64,000 nt of DNA from the NCBI RefSeq assembly GCF_910592395.1, contig NC_088313.1:12976437-13040436 (forward strand). Reading direction: 5' to 3'. The notes beneath the pieces are model-generated. The model was not told the DNA's origin. It made no database searches and worked only from the letters and a program-made list of their open reading frames with translations. Of this stretch, positions 1-10,621 are shown piece after piece. How positions within the stretch are numbered: position 1 is the stretch's first letter; each line of letters begins with the position of its first letter. This stretch comes from Lineus longissimus (taxonomy: Eukaryota > Nemertea > Pilidiophora > Heteronemertea > Lineidae). A program made the translations under genes and the position numbers.

Positions 1-1570
1 AAAGTGTAACAACTGAGCCTCTACACGATATAGGTAGCTCGCTTTTTGCGACAGCATAGGTGAAAACATCTAGTAAGTCAGGACCTAGTATGCTCCAAAA
101 CGTTTTATAAAACTCAAAAGGTAGACCGTCTATACCTGGGGATTTATTACTCGAGCTGGTTGACAAAGCTTCCGTGAGATCATCGAGCGTTAAGGGACTA
201 TCACAAGAGTTCCTGAGGTCTTCGGATAGTGTTGGTAGATCACGAAGCAAATGATCCTGAGCATCGGAATCAGTTGGCTCCTTTGCGAAGAGATTGGAGT
301 AGAAATCTTTTGCCATATCCCGTATGTCGTTGGGGTCAGTGACCACTTCTCCAGATTCCTTCCTCAGAATAGAAATTGTCCTGTTTATGCCCTTCTTCCT
401 TTCAAAGCTAAAGAAATAAGACGTTGACGCGTTAAAATGATGCAAGAACTGGAAACGTGACCGGACACATGCTCCGAGAATTTTCCTTTCCTTCAAAGTC
501 TGAAGTAGCTGCTTTTTCTCCTCAAGCTCAGCTGTATCGGCCAAGTCAAGTGGCTTGGGAAGCAAGTCCAACCTATGAATCCCTTGATTTAGTTTGTTCT
601 CCTCAGCAGCGGCTATTCTGTTCTTCCTTATGGAATGTTGCTTAGAGATCAACCTGAGCCGATTCTTTCCAATCTCCCACCAAAGAGAGAGAGAGTCATA
701 CTGGGTTTTGCAGGCTTGCTAAGATGTCCAAAAATCACGAACTTCCCTGCCATATGCAGTCTCAGAGAGGATATCAGTGTTCAGACACCAGTGTGGTGAA
801 GGAATTGACGTTTTGTTTGGTAACTGGATAAGAAGTTTTACCGGTGAGTGATCAGACCTGAAAGCTTTCAGGGTCTCCACTTGAGAAACGTGATTTGCAA
901 TGTAGTCTGAAACATAGAAACGATCAAGCCTCGCTGCGGAATTCCTTAGGTTCGTGCGACAGGACCATGTGAATTCAATCTTATCTGGATTTTTTGAACG
1001 CCAAATGTCAATTAGCTCATGCTTATCGATGACGTCTCTCAAAGCATGACTCGAAGCAACGTTGGTTTCCTTGCCGCTCAGTCGATCAAAACTAGGCGTA
1101 AGGGTACAGTTATAATCACCACCCACAATGAAAGGATCATCGTTGTCTATGGAAGCGAGGTATGTACCAATTGTTTTATAAAACGCTATACGATCAGCCC
1201 CATTGTTGGGCGCGTAAACATTTAGGAAGTTGAGACCGTGTCCTTTGAAGGTACCGTGGATATGAATGCACCTATTAGCTACGGGATAATTGACCGAAAC
1301 ATCATACCCTAGCATCCTGGAAGAGAAGAGAATGGCTACTCCTCTAGCATTTATGGTTCCGTGAGAAAAATGAATAGTGCCACCCCAAGCAACGTTCCAA
1401 AATGCCTCATCTGCTGAGGAAGCGTGCGTTTCTTGTAAGAAGTAAACATCCGATTTGAGCAATTTTAAGAAGCTAAGGGTTTCTGCACGTTTTAATGAAT
1501 CGTGGCAACCATTAACATTAGCCGAAATAACGGACAGAGACATAATCAAGACAACAACCAAACAAGCCAT
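1..1570 (-). pseudogene. Tx1-like LINE ORF2, endonuclease and start of reverse transcriptase, one in-frame TAG
   Basis: The N-terminal 283 codons form an AP-like endonuclease: N20 in SANVNG, E47 in LQETH, the VYAPN strand, GGDYN around D152 and N154, then RLDRFYVS and SDHSPV. This nicks target DNA for target-primed reverse transcription. A TAG at 721-719 interrupts the frame inside a linker (DFWTS, stop, QACKTQYDSLSLWWEIGK). The frame then remains open to the window edge, through the pre-RT region (SLSLWWEIGK, RTISILRKESGE, FYSNLF) to NKSPGIDGLPFEFYK at the start of the RT fingers. The linker resembles the L1/Tx1 consensus, so the stop is a point mutation, not the true end. The start is taken as the first Met at 1,570; the Met ten codons on (MSLSVISANVNG) is equally good. 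Confidence 0.85.
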
Positions 1571-1596
1571 TGGAAGATACGTAGGTAGATAGAAAG

Positions 1597-3372
1597 TTAG
1601 GATTTATTCAGATGGTCGACAAGTCTTGTTATCTTCCTTTGGTCCCCCAACGAAAGTTTGTTTGTACTTCTGTAGTTGCGAAGACTTCTCTGCAGCTTCC
1701 CGACATCATTAGTAAACTCTTTAGCCTTTAGCAGGGGCTTTGGAGAACCTTTAACGTATTTTAGATTCTCGATGACCCTCCTGTTCGAGAAGAGGTCTCC
1801 TAATTCGTTTGCTTTTATGATGCCAAATGGGTCAGACTGTACATCTGAAGCTTGAGACAGGTTGTCGAATAAGACGGATATCTGGGACATTGTGTCAAAG
1901 GAGCGATCCAGATCCATAGCTGATCCATCCTCCGCATCATCATTCCCAAGCTCCGCAATGGGTTCATCAGGAGGTTGTGCGTTTGTTGCAGATATAGTTT
2001 TTTCAATACGTGGGACCTTGCGCGAGGCCTAGTCACTATTGTGCGGTGACGTTGATGGGGTAGGCGACAAAGACCTAGCACGCGACTTTCTAGTTGCTGG
2101 CTTGGATGGAAGGCACGCTTGATGACTGTCGTTCTTTGTCGGAACTGAATCACTCTCAGCAGCATTTCCAGATACGTAAGGGGCCGTTAGAGAGAAGTTC
2201 AAGCCATCGAGAGTGAACGGCAAGCCCGTATCCACAAGAGTATCGACTGAGGGCGTGTCAACGGGTTGATGGGGCTGTGCATTGCCAACAAGAGGGTTGA
2301 AACTGTCTATTTGAGAGGTTTCCATAGGATCTTGCAGAGAATCCGTATTCAAACCTAGGCGTGGTTGAGTGTCATCTTGAGAGGAATCTAGATTTTGACG
2401 GTCAGTGCTGGCCTTTGGGTCCACAACAACACTCCTGATTGATTTTGAAACATAGTCTCCAACGGACTCCTGCGCTGCAGGTCCTGCGACAGTGGGAATG
2501 GCTGGGGTGCTTGTTTTTGGATCATTTGTCGAAGCCAACAAAGCGGCTTGTGCTTTTCCTGCGACAGGAGGAGCCACAGTAATTGAATTTGCTTTTGAAC
2601 GACAACGACGCGTAGGATGGCCGATTTTCTTACACATATCGCACCGTAGATTGTTATCTGTTGACAAGTAGACCTTGACCAGGTCAGGACCAGACGGAAC
2701 CATCAGAGTATACGGCAGCTCTGCCCCGGGATCGAGACTTATCCTAGTTTGTCTACGAAAAGACTTGATGTGACTTAGGCCCTTTTGCCTGGTACCAAGA
2801 GGGATGTAACGGATGTTATTGGTTACTGTTCCGAATTGACGAAGCTGCATTATTATGGCATCGTTGGGCAGAAAGGGTGGTACCCCGGAAATAATGAGGT
2901 TGGTAGTCGGCTTTCCAACCGGATGAACGTCTAAGAAGTGTCCATTCACAGTCAACCCATGAGCAGTAACAATATTCGCAAAAGTCATAGACGTGAAGAA
3001 AACCTTCGCTTTTCTCTCACATTTAGAAGCAGCGACAATATTCTCTGCTCCGACAATTTTAGCTATTGGGAGCAAGTAATCGTCCAAGGTAGCGTCATCA
3101 ATAAACCTGCATTGTATTCCGTGTTCTCGGCTCATACCCCAGAAAAGGTCCTCTTTTATCAATTGACTCATTGGATTATCCAATACCTCTGCAAATGATT
3201 TGCTGCTATTGATTGGTGATCTAGGCCCGTCTGCACTACCAGTGCCTGACGTATGTGTAGGCCTATTGCATGGTGTAGTGTATGCCTTGCTAGGCCCAGG
3301 AACCTGAGAATCCTGCATGATTTTGAAAACCAAAGTTCCCAAAAGCCCACAAAGGCCACAAAAAGTGACCAA
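1597..3372 (-). pseudogene. Tx1-like LINE ORF1 (nucleic-acid-binding protein) with one in-frame TAG
   Basis: LINE ORF1 proteins bind element RNA and help form the retrotransposition particle. The first 447 codons contain a CCHC zinc knuckle (C244, C247, H252, C257; CX2CX4HX4C), preceded by a segment at about residues 95-215 that fits the degenerate RRM-like fold of Tx1/L1-group ORF1. An in-frame TAG lies at 2,031-2,029. Reading through it, the same frame stays open to 1,597 and adds about 140 residues with a charged C-terminal tail. The real start may be the downstream Met19 (MQDSQVPGP). The gap to ORF2 is 26 bp. An alternative is that ORF1 truly ends at the TAG, but the long open frame beyond it argues for a nonsense mutation. 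Confidence 0.75.
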
Positions 3373-3540
3373 AACTTACCAGCCAGAAGCTAGCCTGAAT
3401 ATTAACGAAAACAAAGAACCAAACAGCGAAAAGAAACGTGATACCTAAATAAGCGAAAACTGTGAAAGTATCGGAGACCGACATGAAACGTGACCTCCCC
3501 CTACGAGAGAGAGAGAGAGAGCGAGAGACATCCTTCCTTG

Positions 3541-4224
3541 ACCAGGTACTGAACGTGAATGATCTGTTTGTTTATCCCTCGATTATGACGCTTATGGGAA
3601 TGACGTCAGACCAAAACAAAAACAAATCCTCCAGTTGTCTATTTACCTGAGACAAGTAATTTAAAGATTCCTCCAGCTGTGTGCGTGAGGGGGAGGGAGA
3701 GATCCTTCCTCGGGCCAGGTACTGAGGGCAAATGAACCGTTTGTTTTCCTCTTGCCTCCGATTATCCCGATTATGATAAATGAGGCAAACAAACGGTTTG
3801 GGGGCGCGTGTCTTCCGTTACCTCCAACTCCGTGAGTGTTTTCACGATTGAGAGGCTTCAGTTATCCTCCGATGATGTGTTGCTTTCAGTGATCGAAAGC
3901 ATTCCGTTCATTTGCACAATATGATTGTTAACCATCAACCAACATGCCCAGTTTCCTTCACATTTCACACAATTTATAAATGTGACCGAGAAGTGCAGAT
4001 TTTCCCAACAAATTGGACCATCCTTTTACACAAGCACCTCTGAGTCAGATCATTCCTTCACAATTGATAATTTGTATCATTGTGAACGAAATATGCAGAG
4101 TATCCCCTCATATCTGATCGGAGTACTGGTCAAATCTCAAATCAGTATAAAATTGTAACATCATCAACGCCATATCGGGTAGGGAATATAAAGCTGAGAG
4201 CGTGGTACCGGTAAAACAAAACGT
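3541..4224. other. Intergenic DNA with short related repeats
   Basis: No coding region is supported. Two diverged direct repeats share a ccaggtactga core followed by a tgtttgtttt-like stretch (about 3,530-3,590 and 3,695-3,750). Inverted versions of the same core (cagtacctggtc, cagtacctggcc) occur at about 4,563 and 4,910. This suggests an older element family spread across this interval. Confidence 0.4.
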
Positions 4225-5000
4225 TACGACACGTGGTGTTATTTCATGCAAATATATCCTTCACATCTTCTCCACATTATGCAAATTTTTAATCATTTCT
4301 TCACATATTCTTCACACGTTTTCATGTTTTCTCTACCTTTTTTCCACATTTCCTTCATAGATCTAATGGTGAATGAAATTTCTAACATTTCTACACCACT
4401 GGCACCTTTCTGACTGTTTAACAATTAGGTTTTGGGCGATCACAATCTTTTTTCAAAATTGTCAGTCACAATAGATTGCACTCGCCTCCCCACCCCAATA
4501 TTGTTGTTGTTATGAAGTTCGCTCTTAACAGCCACAATAACAACACACAAGTTCATTCGCTTTCAGTACCTGGTCAAGGAAGGATCTCTTCTTCTCTAGG
4601 CTCTCTCATTGCGACATGCGGCGTTATTTCATGCAAATATCCCTTTGCATCTTCTCCACATTATGCACATTTAAAAAAATCATTTCTCGCATTTCTTCAC
4701 AACTTTTCAAGTTTTCAAGTTGACCTTTGCCTTCACAGCCCTGATGGTGAATGAAACGTCATGGCACCTTATGACTGTTAAAACAATTAGGTTTTGGGCG
4801 ATCACAATCTTTTTTTCAAAATTGTCAGTCACCATAGTTTGCACTCGGTTCGCCACGCCAATGTTGTTGTTATGAAGTTCACTCTTAACAACAAACTTGT
4901 TCATTCGCTTTCAGTACCTGGCCGAGGAAGGATCCCTCTCTCTAGCCTCTCTCACCCAGCAGGATCAGTAATAAACCTGTCTGGCAGTAATTGGTGCACG
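4225..5000. repeat. Two tandem copies of a repeat of about 390 bp
   Basis: The block from 4,225 (gttatttcatgcaaatat, then ttctccacattatgca, then taggttttgggcgatcac) recurs from about 4,613 with the same order of landmarks. The landmark taggttttgggcgatcac occurs at about 4,426 and again at about 4,783, and the cagtacctgg core follows each. The copies are clearly diverged, so the duplication is old. No open frame is shared between them. Confidence 0.75.
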
Positions 5001-5208
5001 TAGATGGCTCATGCAGGTTGAGTCTGCGAAACGGATTAAAGATAGCGGCTGCAGCTATTGATTTTTCAAATTTGTGCAAGTTATGGAAAGATCAATATTT
5101 TTTACCCCTCTTTATTACCGAATAAAGTTTACCCACTTTGGTCACGTGACCAAAACAAATAGTGATGTCAGCATAAATTTCCATGCCCTACAGTTCTAAT
5201 CAGGGTCG
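5001..5208. other. Intergenic, nothing recognised
   Basis: AT-rich sequence with a CACGTG-containing stretch (ggtcacgtgacc at about 5,141) that is a palindromic E-box-like site. No coding or repeat signal beyond that. Confidence 0.3.
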
Positions 5209-5352
5209 CCATGCACTATGGATCCCATCATTGGGTCCCCCCAGAATGTTTACAAACAGACTTGTCTGTTTGTAAACAATTTCAATGTTTACAAACAGAC
5301 TTGTCTGTTTGTAAACAAGGGGGGACCCCCTGATGGGATCTATAGTGCATGG
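5209..5352. mobile_element. 144-bp palindromic MITE carrying two identical inner hairpins
   Basis: Terminal inverted repeats begin ccatgcactat and extend through gatcccatca to a ggtcccccc/ggggggacc core. The inside consists of two identical 32-bp palindromes, each with 15-bp arms (tgtttacaaacagac) around a TT centre, separated by about 7 bp. Almost the whole element can fold. Each arm contains TGTTTAC, the core recognised by forkhead factors, so four such sites lie within 90 bp. No clear target duplication is visible. Confidence 0.85.
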
Positions 5353-5921
5353 ATATCTGCTACTGATATTTCTGCTCCTCTGGCGGAATTTCAAATTTTA
5401 ATTGCATAAGGAATGGGCGGCTTTTTATTGCAGTATGTTTGTTCTTCCTCTGGCTAATCATGAGTAAACCATTTTTCTAAACGTGTTTGATGCTTTTCCA
5501 ATTTTGTTTCAGCTCTTAGATTCATTATTTCTGGTACGCACGTTATTCGTTATTTCTAGTACGCACAAGTCTTGGCGCGAAAGACCTTTCCCGCCACGTG
5601 CGTGCACGCTGAGATCCGAGTTCACGTCACCCCGCTATTAAGACGCAACGTCATTTCTATTTATCGTCGCAGTTGCGGGGTAATCATGCGCCAATAAAGT
5701 GACGTCGGAAAAATCGATATAAGAACCAAGACGACACAGGATAGATCCATGTGTCCAGGAAACGCCTTACCTTACTCGTGCACCGATCTACGTGGAAAGG
5801 GTCGACGAGAGCTAACTTGGGTCAAATCGGAGTCAACATCGGAAAAGGGTGATAATTCAGTCAGATTTTGAATATTTCGGGGTTTTTTTGCAATTTGTTG
5901 ATTGAGACTGCTTAGTATATA

Positions 5922-7279
5922 CTTAGCCAGTAAGCCTTCACTCAGCTTGCGTTGTAGTGATATGTAGAGAGACCCACGACCTAATTCTGCTGCTTGTCCT
6001 CCATCGATTAGCTTTACTACCAGAACATCTAGCAATTCTGAAAATCGCTCTAGGTCCTGGCAATTACCTCTCGGATCTGCCGAAATCTCTCTAACTGTTC
6101 AAGTCTTAAAGTGATTTGTCGTCTCTTACCGCCATATTTCCTTTCGATCCTGTCCTTGGCCACGTCGTAGGCAGCAGCCGAATGTCCCAGGCCTTCAATT
6201 ACTTTAAGAGCTTCCCCTTGCAAGCTGTCCCTTAATCGAAGCAGCTTGTATTCTTTTGTAGTTACTGCATTGTCGACACAGGCCTTGAAGGCTGCGTTCC
6301 AGCTTTCAAAGTTCCTCTTGTTACCGGCAAACTTTGGGACTGGGACTCTCGTTAATAGTCTAGATGGATCAAATCTGACCGGTGGTTCAGTCGCTGCATC
6401 TGGGGGCGTTCCTTCTAGCAGATTGTACGAAGATGCTCCTGGGTGCGGAGTAGGAGTCGAATAGTAATGAAGCGGAAACCTCTGCTGCTGTGTTGGCAGT
6501 CCAACTGGCGAAAGAAAAGGCTGCTTTGATGCCAATACGGGCGGCTGTGGCGACATAACGTGTGGATGCGGCGTCAGGATTGGCAGCTGTGACGATTCGA
6601 ACACTCGAGCTTCTACATTATAGTGATGTGGTGGATTTTCCTGACGTGGCGTCGGCTTTTTGTCCGCTTCTTCCTTGAGAGACATTCCAGGGGCCCCAGT
6701 AGCTTCATCACCCTTGGCTTCGTCACTCGTGGCCTTTTCTACCTTGGCTTCGTCACCTGTACTATCGTTATTTTCCGAAGGTTCCACAAAGCTGACATTT
6801 CGTCTGGCATGCCGGGGTGGAGGCGATGTGGTGAGGCTGGCCTCCATCCTCCTAATTTCTTCTCGCGGCTTCTCAAGTTCATCCTCCAATGACTTATAAT
6901 TGAAGTGACGATCAGTTACTAGGCCTACATTTTCAAACTGAGGGCTATGCATATGTGACGAGAGTTGGGACTTACTTAATTCACGCCGCTGTTTCATGTA
7001 GTCGTGTGCTACTTGTTCGGCTAAGTCATATTCGTTGGCGATCTCGTCCATCTCGTCATCAAAAACGGCTGCCCTTTTCTCCAGGCTGGATCCGGAGCCT
7101 CGGCAACGGACGGTATATTCCGAATATGTCATGTACACATCTTGGTATATTCCGTATAAAGTATCCAATCGTAATCGAATATCCACATTTGTACGTTTAT
7201 GTCGAATTCCCGAAAACAAACGATCCATGCCTTTCTCAAAGGCTTTTCGAACACGGGAACGCTCACTGACAAAATCCAT
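5922..7279 (-). pseudogene. BEL/Pao Gag-like protein, frameshifted and truncated
   Basis: The open frame runs 409 codons from 7,279. A charged N-terminal region is followed by a low-complexity Pro/Glu/Lys section (about 150-300). Then comes a conserved block beginning VPVPKFAGNKRNFESW at about 305, continuing LRDSLQGEALKVIEGLG and IERKYGGKRRQI. This is the Gag block (DUF1759-like) of Pao retrotransposons, the structural protein of the cytoplasmic particle. At about 6,065 the frame breaks. The continuation (DLERFSELLDVLVVKLIDGG) is in another frame to 5,922, where the element ends. The CCHC knuckles expected further downstream are not present. It starts 27 bp inside the LTR end, as expected for gag. 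Confidence 0.75.
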
Positions 7280-7286
7280 CTATACA

Positions 7287-7305
7287 ACTACGCTCTGCTA
7301 CCAAA
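7287..7305 (-). other. Probable primer-binding region of the BEL/Pao element
   Basis: Immediately inside the LTR end, the minus strand reads tttggtagcagagcgtagt. A TGGTAGCAGAG-like stretch just after the 5' LTR is the usual place and form of a tRNA primer-binding site in BEL/Pao elements. The tRNA itself was not identified. Confidence 0.5.
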
Positions 7306-7685
7306 TGTTAAGACGATTGCTCCAAACGAACGGCAAAGAACGATAACGACGTAGATCATAATATATCTATAATCTCTCAAATGGATAACATCTTTACGTT
7401 TCGGTGACAATGCGAATACTCACTAAAATCATGAGAAAGAGTCCAAGCATCCCTTAACCTGATACTATGAGATAACAATAGCAGAATACGATTGACGTCA
7501 ATTTCGTGGAAGCGTGATACCATTTCGGATGATAGTGACTCATCAGGCCTATGAGCAACAGTCAGCTGATAGTGATGACACGAATCTGCATCCGTGTCGG
7601 GTGGTACAAAGATGCTGGGCTAATTAGAGTAAATGAAACTGTAAACCCATTAAACTATCTATAACATTTCGAACCCTTCTGAACA
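7306..7685 (-). repeat. BEL/Pao 5' LTR (380 bp)
   Basis: On the minus strand the segment starts TGTTCAGAAGG and ends GTCTTAACA, giving the short inverted TGTT...AACA termini typical of LTRs. Its outer end abuts sequence shared with unit 4 (cccatgctggaatgg) and its inner end abuts the primer-binding region. The partner LTR is missing, so LTR identity cannot be used for dating. Confidence 0.7.
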
Positions 7686-8542
7686 CCCATGCTGGAATGG
7701 AAACAGGATTTTACAAGTAGGAAACAGAGGTTTAGAACTTTATGCTATAATCGATTAAACAACTGATAAGACGATCGAGATAATATATTTGGCTTCATTT
7801 GATAAGAGCTAGACTGTACATTCGTAAGACTATTCTTGCAAAATTCTTATTACAGTTAAGATCTTAACTAAGAAATCTTGCAACGAAATGCACACGCACT
7901 CGTTCACAAAACTGAATAAGATCTTAAAAATCTTATACAAATCTTATCTGGATTTTGGCCCGGGAGAGCCACGATAATCAATTCCTGTCGCATGCAGTTA
8001 CCTGCGATGACCACCGTAAACATGGTGAACGAGGGATTTTTGTCTCATGCAATCATGATCACAGGTCGCAGTGACAAAAAGCACAAGTCTGCTTTTAGAT
8101 TCAATGATCTGCATCGCAATAGCTACGTAACTGCATTTGGTATATCTGAAGATGCGTATTGTGTCGAATTCTATTCCGCGAAATCGATTTTCAAAGCAAT
8201 CGATGACAAAATAAGTCATGCGTGATTGTTTTCCTTGAATCAATTTTACCAAATACAATTATTGACGCTGGTTGTTTTGTAAGTTATTAAACGTTGTCTT
8301 GTCAAAGCTATAGTAATCGTGGCATCAACATATATTGCATCGGTTGTGTCTGTCGCAGCAGAAATAGGAACGCCAGATCAGAGAGGTGACTAAACATGCT
8401 CTTTTCGTAATTCACCTTTATCCTAATCAGCGACTCTTGTAGCGGAGCGCTGATGTTGTGGTGAAAAAATGTTTGATTCCCACATCATGTCAGCTGTTTT
8501 CCCCGACAACAGAGCCACAACAGGAGAGCTCAGGCACTAGAG

Positions 8543-9069
8543 CTGAAGGGGTTATTGTCGTCCTGGGTGATGCACAATATCACCCAGGCTCTATCTGGCG
8601 ATGCATAACATCACCATTCAACATTCGTTTCGCGATTGGTGACGAGGTTGTCAAATCGTAGCATGGTACTTCTGATATATACCGTAGACGACCGCGCACG
8701 GCGAATAAATCCTCGGCACCTTTCTCATGTTTATTTGTTAAACGCACATATTTTTGTTTGATTTCCCGTCCTTTGGCAACTAAAGATGCCCTTTCGACTT
8801 CGGGAATAGCTGCCAAATGATGTTTCAAGTCGCGCTGGTGAACCAGATGAACGGCCGCCATTTTTTTTTTGGCCGTGAACATTTCCACGTCCGCCGATTC
8901 GACAACCCCGTCACCAATAGCGAAACGAATGCATAACATCACCCTGGGTGATGTTGTGCATGGGTGATGTTGTGCATGCACAATACCACCCAGGGTGATG
9001 TTATGCATCACCCAGATAGAGGCTGGGTGATATTGTGCATCACCCAGGACGACAATAACCCTTTTGGCG
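8543..9069. mobile_element. Foldback element FB1 (527 bp) with 9-bp target duplication
   Basis: Long imperfect inverted repeats (about 8,549-8,659 and 8,900-9,066; gttattgtcgtcctgggtg at the ends) flank a loop of about 240 bp. The arms contain many internal gggtgatg/catcaccc repeats. The flanks carry the direct repeat GCACTAGAG at 8,534-8,542 and 9,070-9,078. Unit 4 has the empty site near 46,630. The loop is not repetitive and contains an exon-like open frame on the minus strand. Confidence 0.8.
8683..8861 (-). other. Exon-like open frame in the FB1 loop (possible captured first exon)
   Basis: On the minus strand an ATGGCGGCC start at 8,861 is followed by 59 open codons (MAAVHLVHQRDLKHH..., rich in charged residues, helical in character). 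The frame reaches TCTACG|GTATAT at 8,683/8,682, a plausible splice donor. The frame continues open into the arm, but there it encodes the repeat. I do not recognise the protein. It might be a fragment of a host gene picked up by the element, or part of the element's own extinct gene. Confidence 0.35.
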
Positions 9070-9412
9070 GCACTAGAGGCGATGATCAAGAATTAAGGCA
9101 TCCTGGCACCAGTGGTTTTCAATATACTCCGGTGATTTATTTTGGCGAACTATTGACCAAACGAAACCGGATATACCTAATTACTCTTTTCGCATGTTCA
9201 ATGTGTGCTTTTACCTTTGATGTATGTTGTTGTGAATTAAAACGTCCTTGGTTTCTTCAGTTGACGTGTCTAGCATTTCACCGACGAATGTTTGGGTTCA
9301 CCGCGCTGACTGCAGTGTGCACAAATGCATTTGAGATATACATGTACGCTCGTGCCATACAATATTCTGCATTTTAACATAACCCAGGAGGCTCTTGGTT
9401 GAGTTTCCAAGG

Positions 9413-10184
9413 CAAATATTTCAAAATGGTTTCATGTGGTGAGAATGTTTTCTTGGAGTTGACCTTTCGATGCAAATTTCAGAAGCACAAGAACAGGGGA
9501 AATGGCCTGTTTATGTCTTGGTTAAATTGGTATAAAATAGTAAACGTAGGGTTAGTTCTTAAAATTTGCTATGTTAAAAGCCTAAAAGAGATAAACTTCT
9601 ATCTTATACCTGAAGTCGAGAGTGTTTCATCAATTGATAAGAAGAACATTATGTTAGAGGATATCCGATGTGATTTAAATGGTTATCTCTATAAATCATC
9701 AGCCAGAACACACTCCATCACCATCTTAGAAAAACCGTACGAGTATAATAAATCCACGTCGATCATATTTTGTGATGATTTGTTCAGAAAATTGGGAGAC
9801 TCCGCAATTCTGTCTTTGCTCGGATCATATAATGTCGTCTTTGAGGTTCATCGGGCGAAGTTCGTTACCATGAATATGGTACAGAATCCTATGGATCGCT
9901 TTAGGCTGTATCCTAAGAATCACGCTCTATTTCTGTTTAGGTTGCAATTTGGGCCATGTCTGGATGAATCCGAGGTGGAAGCTAAGAATACCTTACTGAT
10001 GACCTTACGTGACCCTTTTGTCTCAGATCATTGGTTGATTGTTGGTTCGAATGAAAGATTATTTGCCTGGCCCAAATTCGGTACTGGTAAGCAAATGACC
10101 GCAAGATATTTACTCTGTAACAAAGTACTCAGGTGGACTTATAATGTTTATAAAGCTGAGCTGCACGAACAAATCTCACAGTAG
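9413..10184 (+). pseudogene. Exon B copy 1: truncated paralogue of the array gene
   Basis: From caaatatttcaaaatgg at 9,413 the sequence matches exon B of copies 2-4 to the end. The first 125 or so codons, the intron and exon A are gone, replaced by a direct join to upstream non-coding sequence (tccaaggc). The frame stays open through SCGENVFLELTF, DLNGYLYKSSARTHSI and PYEYNKSTS to WPKFGTGKQMTA. There a 1-bp deletion (gcaaggta-type to gcaagata) removes the normal VFTL end, and the frame runs on to 10,184. It has no start and no splice acceptor, so it is a pseudogene. Confidence 0.85.
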
Positions 10185-10621
10185 CTGATTAAGAAACTAA
10201 GATGAGACGGATACGGTACAGCTATGGATGCAATATTTCTGACTGCTACTGTGTCTAATAATTCACTACTAACGTTCATTTTCGGAATTTGCACACTAGA
10301 ATCTTTGTCTAAATCCTTATATCTTCGCGAAATCGAAACAGGCATCGTAGCATTCCACTCTCTACCGTAAGGAATTTCCGTGTTGCATAAATAAATTAAT
10401 TGATATTCCGGCAGATATAATTGTCGCAATAAGTATATTGAGGGAAATTACACATGCAGTAAAGTGTATTTCGGATTCTTTTAGATCTGGCCATATTTAC
10501 TTGGCTCTTCTCTTGTCACTGAATTGTAATAGTGTGATCACCAATATTATAGTAATGAAACACAGCCTTGGGCAGCCGCTGTCATATTATAGTTGACCAG
10601 GTTTAGTTGACACCATAAAGG

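Larger units (their letters stand above)
1..3540 (-). mobile_element. Tx1-like non-LTR retrotransposon, 5' part
   Basis: The sequence reads leftward from a GA-rich leader near 3,510-3,530 through ORF1 (3,372 to 1,597) into ORF2 (1,570 to beyond the window edge). The order ORF1 with a CCHC knuckle, then an AP-like endonuclease, then RT is that of the L1/Tx1 group. The RT core, the 3' UTR and the tail lie outside the window. The 5' boundary is not defined; 3,540 is an estimate, since no flanking duplication can be found without the 3' end. Each ORF is interrupted by one in-frame TAG, so the copy is dead or nearly so, but it is otherwise well preserved. Confidence 0.85.
5922..7685 (-). mobile_element. 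BEL/Pao-type LTR retrotransposon, 5' fragment (LTR, PBS, gag)
   Basis: Relative to units 4/5 (45,620-45,776), foreign sequence replaces about 155 bp between gcttagtatata (5,920) and cccatgctgg (7,686). On the minus strand it reads LTR, primer-binding region, gag, and then stops abruptly at 5,922. Protease, RT, RNase H, integrase and the 3' LTR are absent. The truncation together with loss of host sequence suggests a deletion after insertion. Confidence 0.8.

Noticed and set aside
3505-3530. GA microsatellite as a promoter element
   Set aside because: Simple sequence at the LINE leader; no other promoter evidence.
5200-5409. Open frames over the 144-bp MITE on both strands
   Set aside because: They are translations of the palindrome itself, mirrored on both strands.
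8580-9089. Full 169-codon minus frame across FB1
   Set aside because: Its ends translate the inverted-repeat arms. Only the loop part is described as exon-like.
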